Of a stretch of DNA of 64,000 bases, positions 48,635-59,156 are shown in pieces; the stretch's first letter is position 1, and each line of letters opens with the position of its first letter. Source of the DNA: Petasospora fabianii (taxonomy: Eukaryota > Ascomycota > Saccharomycetes > Phaffomycetales > Wickerhamomycetaceae). Position numbers and translations under genes: made by a program. Under the pieces are notes generated by a model that saw only the letters and a list, made by a program, of their open reading frames with translations, searched no databases and was not told the DNA's origin. The stretch is from the NCBI GenBank assembly GCA_022641835.1, contig CP048723.1, positions 348,427 through 412,426 on the forward strand, written 5' to 3'.

Positions 48635-48820
48635 AACTTTCCATTGATTGGAAGGGAAATCTGAAATAACCAAAAAGAACGTGGAACGTTTAACTGTCTA
48701 TAGAAAAGATCTCACGAATTTCACGATGCAATGTTACAAATTTTGTGCAATGTAGACGCTACAGGTCTGAATAGTATCCAAAAAACTAATACATATTACT
48801 CTCTATGAACCCATGCAACT

Positions 48821-49738
48821 TCACATGTCAGAGGCATTCAGGTCTTCTGAATCATCACTCTCAAGGTACTTCGGAGTATCCAAGGGAATCATGAATGTAC
48901 AGTAAGTTCTCCACAGTGCATACTCTGCTTGAAGCCTCATTGGAATGAAATTCATGATGAAGAATTGATCAATCGTGGTGACAATTCCCTTGATGGATGA
49001 GCGACTTATCTCAGAGTTTTCATATCTTAAGGCCCATATGCACAAGTAAATGACTAATGGATAGGCAGAGCCGGAGCTATATGCCTCCTTGGTTAAGTAA
49101 GACATAGCCAGAAGATCGAAATGGGATGCCAATGAAAGAAGTGGTAACTCAAAGTAGTTCAAGAGGGGTAACAAGGCATTAGAGAAACCAGAGCTAGGAA
49201 TCAAATCCAACGTAAAATAGGATGACAAGTTGACGAGAGAATAGATAAAGAATGGTACTAGTTTTATCAATGTAGCCTCGGTGAAGATCCAAAGACATAT
49301 ATAACCCAACAACTGAGCATTTTCGTTCTTCATAAGTTCAGAGATACACATCACTTTTGGTTCCAAGATAACTTCTTCCTTCTCCTCGTTGACGACAATC
49401 TGTTCCTCGAAATTGCTGCGATAAAGGACGATAAGATATGTGGTAACTGTCCCCCATGTGGTAAGCTTGTACGAGGAATGCTGCAAACGTGTATTGTCTC
49501 GGAAGAGGGCAAAGACGTAAAGTAAGCTACCGATGATGGTGATAAAGTGGGAGATGGACCAGAAGGTCTGAAGATGACACTGGGATCTGATATACGCATC
49601 TGTAGCAGCAAAAGTCCGTTGAAAGATACTAAGTGATATCGTAATGTCTTCATCTTCGTCCTGAGGTGGGATTGTTTCGACTTTGAACTGTGAAGAGGAG
49701 TTGGTAGCCGTCAGTGAAGGTGCAAGGGAATCCATCAT
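48821..49738 (-). CDS. TMEM33/Pom33-Per33-like membrane protein
   Basis: The 305-residue protein has several hydrophobic segments: FWSISHFITIIGSLLYVFAL (about 60-79), TTWGTVTTYLIVLY (about 93), LLGYICLWIFTEATLIKLVPFFIYSLVNL (about 145-173), and an amphipathic C-terminal region. NAQLLGYICLW...PFFIYSLVNL fits the TMEM33/Pom33 family, whose yeast members act at nuclear pores and the ER. Assignment rests on this segment and on topology, so an unrelated ER protein remains possible. The start could be the second Met. Confidence 0.58.
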   Translation of the reverse strand: MMDSLAPSLTATNSSSQFKVETIPPQDEDEDITISLSIFQRTFAATDAYIRSQCHLQTFWSISHFITIIGSLLYVFALFRDNTRLQHSSYKLTTWGTVTTYLIVLYRSNFEEQIVVNEEKEEVILEPKVMCISELMKNENAQLLGYICLWIFTEATLIKLVPFFIYSLVNLSSYFTLDLIPSSGFSNALLPLLNYFELPLLSLASHFDLLAMSYLTKEAYSSGSAYPLVIYLCIWALRYENSEISRSSIKGIVTTIDQFFIMNFIPMRLQAEYALWRTYCTFMIPLDTPKYLESDDSEDLNASDM

Positions 49739-50407
49739 GTGTAAGCTTTATAAGTATCAACTGATTGATCTTCTAGCTTTTCATACCTCATCTTAAGCGC
49801 CTCTAACATGTTTTCAAACCCTCCACGTCACTGTGAAGACGTTGTTGTTTCTGTGGTGGGTTTTTGTGTACTCAACGGTAGTTATAGCGGAAATAAGCGG
49901 AATTGATCATTGCGCGAGGACGACTCGAGAAAACATTCCCATTAGTTTAGGATAATAGATGTTGCTTGGATTGGTGGTCTCAGTTTAAGAATTGAAGCCA
50001 GTGTTTATATGGTAGAGCTGCTATCTGCCAGTGCTATTATGTGAAGTAACCAATGGTTTCGCACGTCATCGGGAGAGTAATCAATACTTATGTTTCATCC
50101 TTGTAGCCTCAATTGACAAGGACGAGTACTACATTGGCCAATATCCATATTCATATTTAGCCAGATATACCTTCTAAACACTAATTCCTCAATTCACATG
50201 GGGGTCTTCCTCTCAAGGGCCAATTCAAGAGCCAGTATCATTGGCTTCCCCAATGGGGCTGGCTTTGATGGTGTCCAGGTGTGAAATCCCCGCCCAAAAT
50301 GTTTGTCAGTGATAAAGAGATTTCCCCCTGAGCCAGCGCCGCACGTCCACTAAGAGAGCAGAAGTCTCGCTCATAGAACTTGTCTTCTGCCCTTCTGCCT
50401 TTTGACA
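49739..50407. other. Intergenic upstream of PHO8
   Basis: This is 669 bp between the divergent membrane-protein gene and PHO8. No CACGTG Pho4 site was seen; only partial CACGTC words at 49826 and 50068. The block 50200-50407 is GC-richer and looks like leader sequence. Overlapping minus-strand frames (50238-50524) have no recognisable content. Confidence 0.4.
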
Positions 50408-52099
50408 ATGGAGAAACAGTCTCTGCGGACACACACAGCAGCTCGCAAGCCACGTCAATGGCTGCATTGGGCGCTCGCCTTTGTGCTCAGTAAGTCGAGA
50501 GAGGACAGATACTCTTATCATCATTAAGCCCTGTGTCCATCACTAACAATTCCCATCCTAGTGACCGCTTTCCTATATACTCAAGACCGCTACCCTTTGC
50601 TTCTTAACCAGACGGCACATTCTCCAGTACACAACACCAAGAAGAATGTCATCTTCCTTGTGACAGACGGTATGGGTCCGGCCTCGCTATCCCTCGCTAG
50701 GTCATTCCGTCAGCACCGTGACGGTCTCCCAATCGATGACATTCTCGAGTTGGACAGACACTTGATTGGCTCGTCTCGTACCCGTTCTTCAAGTTCTCTT
50801 GTCACCGACTCCGCTGCTGGTGCCACCGCTTTCTCCTGTGCCATGAAGACTTACAACAATGCCGTTGGTGTCTCCCCAGATGAGAAGCCATGTGGTACTT
50901 TACTCGAGGCTATGAAGTTCCAGGGCTACCACACTGGTCTTGTAGTCACCACAAGAATCACAGATGCTACTCCGGCCGCCTTCTCGTCTCATGTCACTTA
51001 CAGATTCTACGAGGATCTGGTGGCTCAACACCAACTTGGTGATTACCCATTGGGCCGTGTCGTTGACTTGATGATTGGTGGTGGTCGTTCCCATTTCTAT
51101 CCACCAGCTGATACCAAGTATGGTAATGGTGGTGCTCGTAAGGATGATAGAAACTTGATTGATGAAGCCATCAAATCCGGTTGGAGCTACGTTGGTAACA
51201 GATCTGAATTTGATGCCTTGAATCTCGGTAAAAACGTTGAGTTGCCACTTCTTGCACTTGTTGCTGATAACGACATCCCATTTGACATTGACAGAGAAGA
51301 TGATGTATACCCATCATTGGAGGAGGAGGCAATCACGGCCTTGACAGCATTGAGCGAGGCCACCAAGGACTCTGATAAGGGATTCTTCCTCTTGATTGAA
51401 GGTTCTAGAATTGACCATGCAGGTCACAACAACGATCCAGCTGCTCAGGTTCGTGAAGTCTTGGCTTTCGACAAGGCCTTTAAAGCCGTATTGGACTTTG
51501 CTGATTCCACTGATGTTGAAACGATTGTTATCTCCACTTCTGATCACGAGACTGGTGGATTGGCCACAGCCAGACAATTGACACCATCATACCCAGATTA
51601 CGCTTGGTATCCATCTGCTCTTCTCAATGCTACCCATTCTGGTGAGTACTTGAGCCGCAAGGTTGCCTCTTACGAAGGTGACGATTTGGAGTCCTTTGTC
51701 AAGTCTGAGATTTTGGAGAAGGACCTCGGTATCCTGAACTACGACTCCACTGAAGTTGAGAACATCATCAAGAACAAGGCTTCATCCCATTACACGCTTA
51801 ATGACATTGTCTCTCGTCGCTCACAAACAGGTTGGTCTACTCATGGTCACTCTGCTGTGGATGTCAATATTTATGCTTACTCCAACAAAAAGCACGCTAT
51901 GTATGAGTTGTACGAAAACCTTGGTGGTAACCATGAAAACATTGAGATTGGTCAGTTTATGGTTGATTTTGTTGGTGTCGATTTGGAGCACATCACTGAT
52001 AAGATCCAACGTACACAGGTTAGACCAAACAATTTGGATGTTGTGGAGCAGCAACAGGAAACTGGTGATGAGTACCACATGGGTTCCATTCAGCATTGA
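50408..52099 (+). CDS. PHO8: Vacuolar repressible alkaline phosphatase, one intron
   Basis: Exons 50408-50489 and 50562-52099 give 539 residues (yeast Pho8: 566). The intron (GTAAGT...ACTAAC...CCTAG) lies inside the signal-anchor codons, and joined exons restore WLHWALAFVLMTAFLY. Alkaline phosphatase motifs follow: VIFLVTDGMGPASL (Zn/Mg), the phospho-serine motif VTDSAAGATAFSCAMKTYNN near residue 110, LIEGSRIDHAGHNND, STSDHETGG, and the late WSTHGHSAVDV. It is a type II membrane enzyme delivered to the vacuole by AP-3. The basic N-terminal tail (RTHTAARKPRQ) is short. Confidence 0.94.
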
Positions 52100-52168
52100 A
52101 AAAAAGCATTGTATAGTAGCTTTATTAAATATTTATTGTTTTTAATGACTGGCTTTAGGTCTGTTGAA

Positions 52169-53269
52169 TCATGGAATTGGAGTAACTCCTTTACCACCAT
52201 CGATCAACACGTTGATAATGTTCTCCATGCATCTCAAGTTGGAGTTGACAGTGTTATCAGTGGTGACGTTTCCAATATGAGGAGTCATTGTTACATCCCA
52301 ACGACTTGTGAAGCGAACATCAACATCATTTGGTTCGCCTTCAAAGACATCAAGTCCAACAGAGCACACAGTACCATCATCCAATGCAGTGAGAAGTGCA
52401 TCCTCGTCGATGGCGCTTCCACGACCAATGTTCACGATGCGAACACCTTTCTTGACTGTCTTTAACGTTTCAGAGTTAATCATGTGTACTGTCTCTGGGG
52501 TATGTGGTGCAGCGTTAACAATTAGATCGACATCCTTAATCAGTTCTTTATATGTTTGGACGTACTCAGCCTTGTATCCAAGTGTGGAAGCCTCTTGATC
52601 TGTCAATGGTGATCTCTTAGTATACTTGACTTTCATACCGATAGCATCGAGTCTTTTACCAATCTGTTTGCCAATGGCACCGAGCCCGATGATACCTACA
52701 GTCTTCCCCGTTGGTGATTCAACTTTTTTGCCACCAACGGAGGAGCTGTAAGCCAAGTTGACATCTTTAGTGGATGGTAATGGCTCGCCTTTGTCATCCC
52801 AACCGGCAGAACCCAAGATGTATCTCGATTGCATGATTGTGCGGGTAGGTCTGAATTGGTGTTCAAAGAACCCAGGGAATCTAAAGCAACTCAATGTCAA
52901 GTATAGGGCATGATCAGCAACGTCGTGTTGTGACACATCTCCTACGTTACAAAAGATGATCCCTCTCTTTTTCAATGCATCAGCTTCTTCGTCTGTGTAC
53001 CCTACCCAAGAGAAACAGTAGACTTTAAGCGAGGCAGGGAAGTAATCGACAACTTTAAGAAGTCCACCAGCGGAGTAAATAGCGTGGCCAGTAGTCCAAA
53101 TTGCACTGACATCGCTTGATGGTCCCTTGAGCTCGTTGATGAGACCCTCCGTAGATTCAACTTTGAAGACCTTGACATCAAACAGTTGTTTGAACTCCTG
53201 GTATTTTGGATGATGGTTTGCGTGCTCTGAACGATCAGTTTCGAGAATAAGAACTTTCTGCTTGGACAT
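52169..53269 (-). CDS. NAD(P)-dependent D-2-hydroxyacid dehydrogenase
   Basis: The 366-residue protein has the Rossmann motif VGIIGLGAIGKQIGKRLDAIG (about 186-206) and the catalytic Arg/Glu/His set: NIGRGSAIDED (about 278), DVFEGEPND (about 305) and MTPHIGNVTTDN (about 327). This defines the D-isomer 2-hydroxyacid dehydrogenase superfamily (glyoxylate/hydroxypyruvate reductase type). Substrate cannot be told from sequence; the yeast relatives Gor1 and Ypl113c are the nearest kind. The insertion with WDDKGEPLPSTKDVNLAYSS in front of the NAD domain is long. It is convergent with PHO8 (70 bp apart). Confidence 0.85.
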   Translation of the reverse strand: MSKQKVLILETDRSEHANHHPKYQEFKQLFDVKVFKVESTEGLINELKGPSSDVSAIWTTGHAIYSAGGLLKVVDYFPASLKVYCFSWVGYTDEEADALKKRGIIFCNVGDVSQHDVADHALYLTLSCFRFPGFFEHQFRPTRTIMQSRYILGSAGWDDKGEPLPSTKDVNLAYSSSVGGKKVESPTGKTVGIIGLGAIGKQIGKRLDAIGMKVKYTKRSPLTDQEASTLGYKAEYVQTYKELIKDVDLIVNAAPHTPETVHMINSETLKTVKKGVRIVNIGRGSAIDEDALLTALDDGTVCSVGLDVFEGEPNDVDVRFTSRWDVTMTPHIGNVTTDNTVNSNLRCMENIINVLIDGGKGVTPIP

Positions 53270-53790
53270 TGTGACTTCTATATGACTGTGGTGCTAGTTC
53301 TTCAAAGGAACAAGCAGTGAAGGAGGTAGTTTGAAATGTGGAATAAATGCATCTTTATGAGGAGAAGGGAAGTTGAAAGTGCCTTGTCTCGGGGATTTTT
53401 CCCGATCTAGTAATCGACCGCGAGTCTCCGCTAAGGGCAGCCGTGCGCGATGCCGAGGAAATGCTTCTCCGCGTAATTCCGTTGGCATCCGGATGAGATG
53501 GAGTATCAAGACCAACCAAAGAGCGGGTGTATTGTATGATGGAGGAGAGTAGGACCATTGAGAATACAAGAAACTGGGATAAAGATACCGAATCCTTTCA
53601 ATAAGCATAGGCAGTTGAAGGACACTTAGCGACAGTTTATGTAGATGTAACGCACCTGTCAGTCAGCGAAAAGTAAACAAACATAGGCAGAAAGCATTTG
53701 ATGGGCGGCTAATTCTAGCTTCATAACATCAAGACACTACACAGCGCTAACGTTTAACTCCTTCAAGGAACTCCAATAGTCAAACATCAC
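53270..53790. other. Divergent intergenic region
   Basis: This is 521 bp between the dehydrogenase and the coiled-coil gene. The stretch 53395-53480 is GC-rich and carries several CGG/CCG words that could be zinc-cluster factor sites. A 104-codon minus-strand frame (53608-53294) has no protein-like features. Confidence 0.35.
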
Positions 53791-54903
53791 ATGCTCTCAT
53801 ACTCACAGAGACCAAACCGCCACATTGGCATCCCAGTGATTGCACACGTGCAAAACAGTTTCATGCAGTCAATCTCCACACGGACAAAGAACCGTCTTGA
53901 GGCTTTAGAAAAGTACGACAAGGATACCGCTGTGTTTTTGAGTGCCTTGAATCTCTCAGACTAACCTTTCCTTTCCAGACCAGCGTCTATCAACATTGGT
54001 AGCGGATACGGTGCTGTTGATGTTACGCAACGTGGTGCCAATATCCTTCACAGCGTCTGCAATGATGAGAACATCCCCGTAAGTCATTTACATTACATTG
54101 GCGGGTCTCCTCTTAGTGATAACGATAATGAAACCTTGTGCAGTTCACCAAAAGACGAGAGAACGGATATAACCGAGTCAATGATCCAACAGTTTGAAAA
54201 GGGTGTTAGTGGTGCTCTTTCAGACAGAATCAAGCCACTAGCGCAAGATCGAGTGCAGCCTTCTCAGAAAACCTCTCCTATCAAGACACTTCCGTCTCTC
54301 ACTCTTGGTTCAGCCACTGTCCCCTCAAATCATACGGCTCCTTTAGAAGACAACACGGCAGAGCAAAGGTCTGGAAATGGTAACAGCTACCAACATCATG
54401 TAGGATTTACACCAGGGTCAACGAGATGTGTTCTTGATTCAGCAGAGTTAACAAGAAGAAGGTTATGTGTCGATGGATCAGCCACTCTTGGTGTGAAAAA
54501 TTCATCACTGATTAGGTATGCCGCAACAAACTCTGATGTTTTTCAAGTCTCTGATAATAGCTCTGAATCAGATACCTTTACTGACTACTGGCCCAACTCA
54601 ACCCGTCTGATGGGGCCTCCTTTGGAGGATTTGTTTAGCCCAGAATCGAGAGATGGTTACTTTGAACAGACCCAATCAGTCGTTACGAAGCAGTCATGTT
54701 TCAGCAACGAAGAAGAAGAGGAAGACGAAGTAACTCAGGAACTCAGATTTGAGATTGAGAAAGTCAAGTTGGCTCTGAAGCACCGTATTGAGAACTTGAA
54801 GTTGAAAATCAAGCAACAGTCTATGAGGTATGAGAGTATGCGCCTTCGTCAGGCCAGGCAAGAGCCTAGAAGTGGTATTGAGGATGACCTCGTCAGGTCT
54901 TAA
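53791..54903 (+). CDS. Unrecognised protein with C-terminal coiled coil, one (possibly two) introns
   Basis: Exons 53791-53912 and 53979-54903 join to 348 residues. The intron has donor GTACGA, branch GACTAAC and acceptor TCCAG. Without splicing the frame stops at 53963. The N-terminus is basic (SQRPNRHIGIPVIAHVQNSF), the middle is Ser/Thr-rich and probably disordered, and residues about 280-325 form a charged coiled coil (VTQELRFEIEKVKLALKHRIENL). I do not recognise the family. A second potential intron (54079-54143, GTAAGT...TGCAG) lies inside the reading frame; its removal would end the protein at about 91 residues. Confidence 0.6.
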
Positions 54904-55403
54904 TCACTACTGAGGCTCTACTACACCCGTATTTATCAAGACACATGCAGTAAGTGCTTACAACAAGGGCCTACAAGACATAAATAAGTTTCCGCACGAC
55001 GGTGTGTGTTGTGACACCCATTATCCACCATCACCACCCGAACGATAAACCCGATACCGGAGCTGTCTTAATACGAGTTGGGAATACCGCACCTTCACTA
55101 ACACCCTGAATATGTGTACTCCTCCCATCATTGGCCCTTCTACATCAGTAAACATGTGCGGCTTGTCGCTTAGTTTATTTTTTCCTAAACTCTTTTTGGT
55201 CTCCCCAGGTGTATGTGTGGCCTGCCCCCGATATCTTCCCCCACGCGATGCATACACATGCATCTTATTCTTCTTCACAACGAAACACCCGAAACCATAT
55301 TAAAAGGTGTCGAGGGGGCCAAGAGAATGATTTTATTTCGTTCATAGATACCTTCTTGTCTCCTCTCATTAAATCATCATCAGCTTTAAAGCTTCCATCC
55401 ACA
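54904..55403. other. Intergenic before the first GPI-protein gene
   Basis: This is 500 bp with no RNA gene seen. A TATA-like 'atattaaaagg' lies near 55298, about 105 bp before the start codon, and an HindIII-like 'ctttaaagctt' palindromic block at 55384-55394. Small frames on either strand have no recognisable features. Confidence 0.4.
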
Positions 55404-56225
55404 ATGCTCTTCCAGTCTCTCGTTACTTTGGCATCTGCCGCTTCACTCGTTGCTGCATCTCCAAACGCACTCCCATGGGCTCAAGCTAATCCAGAAGCCG
55501 CTGCCGCAGCTGAGGCTTACGCTCAAGCCTACGCTGAGGCTAAAGCCATTGCCCACCCGGACCCAGAGGCTTACGCTCTCGCAGCTTCTGCAGATGACTG
55601 TGCAAGTATCGGCTGTCACGCTGCTTGTGGTTACTTGATTTTGAACGGTGCAGCTTGTTCGACCAATACAACTGACACATATTCAGGACCATACAACACT
55701 ACATGTTTGTGCTCTGAGGGCTCTAAATTCTTGCAGAGATACACTCCATGTATGGAGTGTGGTTGGACTTTGTGGAAGTACTACGGTCCATACGTCTCTG
55801 ATGCTTTGGCAGCATGTAGTACATTGTCTACAGAGCCAACTGGTACTTTGAGATGCTCTACCACTTTGACTGACTCTTACAGTAAGGACGCTAACGCTGG
55901 TTGCGCATACGGTGGTGTCTGTGTTTCATCTACCCAGGCAGATGCTTCTAACTCTACTAATAGCGGATCAGGCTCTTCCAACTCCACTGCCGATTACGCA
56001 TCATCCACTTCTGCTGATTCTTCCTCTGCTAGCGGTTCTTCTACTGAGGGCTCCTCTGACTCCGAATCTTCCTCCACAGATGCTAGTGCTTCCTCTGGAT
56101 CCTCTGATTCTTCTTCCTCTGATTCCTCCTCCTCTGCTGGTTCCTCTTCCTCCACTGCTGGTGCAGCTGCTATGCTCGCTGGTTCTTCTGTTGTTGGTGC
56201 CTTCTTGGTCGCTTTGTTGATCTAA
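55404..56225 (+). CDS. GPI-anchored Cys/Ser-rich wall protein (tandem paralog A)
   Basis: The 273-residue protein starts with a signal peptide (MLFQSLVTLASAASLVAAS). An Ala/Pro/acidic segment follows (NALPWAQANPEAAAAAEAYA, HPDPEAYALAAS) and a Cys-rich domain at about 60-170 with around a dozen cysteines (DDCASIGCHAACGYLI, TTCLC, YTPCMECGWTLWKYYGPYV, GTLRC). A Ser-rich stalk (about 175-245) and a hydrophobic C-terminal tail (AAAMLAGSSVVGAFLVALLI) complete the GPI-protein layout. I do not know the family of the Cys-rich domain; it is not a clear CFEM. It is paralogous to the gene at 56787. Confidence 0.8.
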   Translation: MLFQSLVTLASAASLVAASPNALPWAQANPEAAAAAEAYAQAYAEAKAIAHPDPEAYALAASADDCASIGCHAACGYLILNGAACSTNTTDTYSGPYNTTCLCSEGSKFLQRYTPCMECGWTLWKYYGPYVSDALAACSTLSTEPTGTLRCSTTLTDSYSKDANAGCAYGGVCVSSTQADASNSTNSGSGSSNSTADYASSTSADSSSASGSSTEGSSDSESSSTDASASSGSSDSSSSDSSSSAGSSSSTAGAAAMLAGSSVVGAFLVALLI

Positions 56226-56786
56226 GCATTCTCGGATACCTTTAATTTGAGCTGTGATCTTACGATTACCAGTCTACGATTTATGTATATCTTTTATGAA
56301 ATGAGAAGCGTTTGCAGTTATTAAGGATTCGCCTAAATGATAGATCGTTATGATAAATGAGATCACGAACAAGGCTTATTTGCGGAGTTCGGCAGATAAC
56401 GGATATGTTGATGTCTTGACATAGGCGCCAGATAACAAGCTAATCTTCGGGAGAAGGATGACAAGAGTATACATATCGTCTGAATGGGCTATTAAAGAGC
56501 TCACATCTCCGAGCATTTACACATAATATCTCTGTCAAATGAATTATCGGCCCTTGAAATGAACTCAGACCGGGTGAAGTGAAGATCGCGCATGATCATT
56601 GACATTTCCTCAAGCATACTCCTGCTTCATAAGCCCCTATAAGCCCACACACATTGGGAAAAGATGCATCATACCGGTATATAAAAGGGAGTACACCTTC
56701 TCTTCCCATGAGGACAGGAAAAAAAAAGCCTGTGATAATGACTCTTCTCTTGAGCTGACTGTTCATTCTTTGATATCCTGCTAACA
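56226..56786. other. Intergenic between the two GPI-protein genes
   Basis: This is 561 bp. A TATA box (ggtatataaaaggg, 56677-56690) lies about 100 bp before the second start codon. No other gene seen. The promoter differs from that of the first paralog, so the two may be differently regulated. Confidence 0.5.
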
Positions 56787-57551
56787 ATGCTCCTTCACTC
56801 TATTGCCACCATTGCTTCTCTGGCAACGCTCACTATAGCTTCTCCTAATGCTCTCCCATGGGCTCAAGCTAATCCAGAAGCTAAAGCTGCTGCTGAAGCC
56901 TTTGCTGATGCATACGCTGAGGCACTAGCCATTGCTCATCCGGACCCAGAAGCCTATGCCCTTGCCGCTTCTGCGGATGATTGTGCTGCTATTTCCTGTC
57001 ATGCTGCCTGTGGTTACTTGATCTTGGATGGTGCAGCATGTTCGACTAATACAACTAACACATATTCTGGTCCATATAACACTACATGTTTGTGCTCAGA
57101 TGATTCGAACTTCCTCAAGAGATATTCTCCATGTATGGAATGTGGATGGACCTTATGGAAGTACTACGGTCCATACGTCACTTCTGCATTGGAAGCCTGC
57201 GGTACATTGTCTACGGAGCCAACTGGTACTTTGAGATGCTCTACCACGCTTACAGACTCTTACACTATGGATGCTAATGCTGGCTGTGAGTACGGTGGTG
57301 CTTGTGTCTCTAGTTCCTCCGGTGTGAGTAACTCCACTGCAGCTTCAAACTCTTCCTCTTCTATGACATCATACTCCAACTCCACTTCATCAAGTACCAG
57401 ACTCGTCTCTTCAACTTCAGAAGTAGATGCTTCTTCATCCTCTTCTGATGACTCTGAATCTTCTTCTTCCACTGGTTCCTCCACTGGTGGCGCTGCTCTG
57501 CTGGCTAGCTCTTCCGCTATAGGTGCCATGCTTCTCGCCCTTTTGATCTAA
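56787..57551 (+). CDS. GPI-anchored Cys/Ser-rich wall protein (tandem paralog B)
   Basis: The 254-residue protein has the same order as its upstream neighbour: a signal peptide (MLLHSIATIASLATLTIAS), NALPWAQANPEA, HPDPEAYALAASADDC, the Cys-rich domain with all cysteines in the same places, a shorter Ser-rich stalk and a hydrophobic GPI tail (AALLASSSAIGAMLLALLI). The Cys-rich domain is highly conserved between the two while signal peptide and stalk differ, so selection acts on the domain. Function is unknown; a cell-surface role is inferred from the layout. Confidence 0.8.
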   Translation: MLLHSIATIASLATLTIASPNALPWAQANPEAKAAAEAFADAYAEALAIAHPDPEAYALAASADDCAAISCHAACGYLILDGAACSTNTTNTYSGPYNTTCLCSDDSNFLKRYSPCMECGWTLWKYYGPYVTSALEACGTLSTEPTGTLRCSTTLTDSYTMDANAGCEYGGACVSSSSGVSNSTAASNSSSSMTSYSNSTSSSTRLVSSTSEVDASSSSSDDSESSSSTGSSTGGAALLASSSAIGAMLLALLI

Positions 57552-57774
57552 GCATATCCCTGCAAAACATCGTCGTAATACTAATACCACGTACTTAATT
57601 CTCAAAGCAATTCTATTGATGTATAATCCCGAAAATACCTACTTATCAACAAGAAATTATGTCAAAGTTATCGATATTTAAGCAGAATTACGTAAAGGTA
57701 TGGTGACTCTACCATGATGGATTAAGTTTAGCATTTGATTCGTTATTCATTAGCAACATAAAGTTGGAGTGACC

Positions 57775-58842
57775 TCATCTGATGGACACCAAGTAGTCCT
57801 CATTCACAGCACCTAAGTTATAGTAATCGTAATCAACGCTATCATTCTCAACCCATTCAAACAACCAAGGTTCAACCCATGTTCCTGTGTACCATGGTGA
57901 GTTTAAAGGACCAGATATGACACTGTAAGCGAGTATAAGCAGTACTAGGATGCCAATGACAATCCATGTAGATCTCTTCCTTAGATCTGGATATAGGTCA
58001 AGGATTGGGATGGTGGTCTTGGACTTGATCATGGGTGTTGAAGAAACAATGATCGGTTTTGCAGAAACGTGTTTGTTTGATCTTGCCAATGCCTCTTTTA
58101 AAAGTTCAATCTGCCTGTGTTGGTCCTGTACTCTCTTCAAGAGTTCATTGCTAAAGTTTCTCTCCTTCTTTACCATATATTGTTTCCATTCATCTTCATT
58201 ATTGGTTTGCCACATCTTTGCCTCATCTTTCCATCTCTTAACTTCTTCTCTCAATCTCTTAAGCTCAAGTTCCTTCTTCTTGATCTCATCATCCTTTGAA
58301 ATCACCATACGATCTCTATAGAGCACATCTTCTTCTAAATCCTTTGCAAGTTTTGAAGCTTCTTTAAACTTGTTCATGAGCTTGGCTAACTCTGCCTCTT
58401 TCTTCTCGAGTTTCTGTATCACTTCGTCTCTATACTCAATTTCTCTCTCTTGAGATTCACTTAGTCTCTTGTACTGCTTATACTCCTTCTTGAAACTCGG
58501 TTGAATCATAGGATCACCCTTGATCGGTGTGGAGGTCAGCACTTCATTCTTTAATGTCTCTAAAGCCTTCTCATCAATTCCAGCTTTCTTAATAGCTCTC
58601 ATGAGATCAATGTCTGCAATTGAGCTAAACATGGACTTGAAGTCAGACTTGTACACACGTTGGGGGCTCGTACGTGCCATACTTTTGATTTGGTTCAGTT
58701 GTGGGGAATCTAGAAGAGGTGTGGAGAGATAGGACTCTAGAGCATCGATGAGAAGAGGGAGTTCAGCCGCGAGGATATACCCTCGACGACGAAGATCGAG
58801 TTGATTCCATGCAGCATCAAATACGAGTGATGTATCCGACAT
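57775..58842 (-). CDS. MPS2: Mps2-like spindle pole body membrane protein
   Basis: The 355-residue protein resembles yeast Mps2 (387). The N-terminal domain has FDAAWNQLDLRRRGYILAAELPLLIDALESYL, similar to the Mps2 opening. A long coiled coil spans about 115-265, one membrane segment lies at about 297-317 (TWIVIGILVLLILAYSVI), and a short lumenal tail has WLFEWVENDSVDYDYYNLG. Mps2 anchors the spindle pole body in the nuclear envelope with Bbp1. The pattern and tail fit better than other coiled-coil tail-anchored proteins, but identity at family level is low. Two MCB boxes lie upstream. Confidence 0.75.
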   Translation of the reverse strand: MSDTSLVFDAAWNQLDLRRRGYILAAELPLLIDALESYLSTPLLDSPQLNQIKSMARTSPQRVYKSDFKSMFSSIADIDLMRAIKKAGIDEKALETLKNEVLTSTPIKGDPMIQPSFKKEYKQYKRLSESQEREIEYRDEVIQKLEKKEAELAKLMNKFKEASKLAKDLEEDVLYRDRMVISKDDEIKKKELELKRLREEVKRWKDEAKMWQTNNEDEWKQYMVKKERNFSNELLKRVQDQHRQIELLKEALARSNKHVSAKPIIVSSTPMIKSKTTIPILDLYPDLRKRSTWIVIGILVLLILAYSVISGPLNSPWYTGTWVEPWLFEWVENDSVDYDYYNLGAVNEDYLVSIR

Positions 58843-58910
58843 CTTGATCCGATATTAAAGACAATTTTGAGATGGAACTAGACGAATAAAGAAGTAGAGA
58901 AGAGTTCGAA

Positions 58911-58932
58911 ACGCGTTTAAAACGTGACGCGT
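58911..58932 (-). promoter_or_regulatory. Two MCB boxes (ACGCGT) upstream of MPS2
   Basis: ACGCGT lies at 58911-58916 and 58927-58932, 70-90 bp before the MPS2 start codon at 58842, 16 bp apart. It mirrors the pair in front of DCC1 and suggests MBF-driven G1/S expression. Confidence 0.7.
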
Positions 58933-59156
58933 CAATGTTTATGGTTGAGATTTGCCCGTGCAAAATTGGCAGTCAACTAGTTCTTATGTATCATTTATTC
59001 TAGTCACTTGATAGATAGGTTTTAAGTGAGCTGTCATTACATATCAACACTTCAATATATTAGCACAAGTTAACAAACAACAAAAAAGACAGAACATCAA
59101 GACAAAAAAGGCAAAGAGAATAGGAAAAGATCTAATACAACAGTACAACGCTCCAG

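Noticed and set aside
53294-53608. 104-codon minus-strand frame upstream of the dehydrogenase gene
   Set aside because: No conserved features, and it overlaps the promoter/leader of the dehydrogenase gene.
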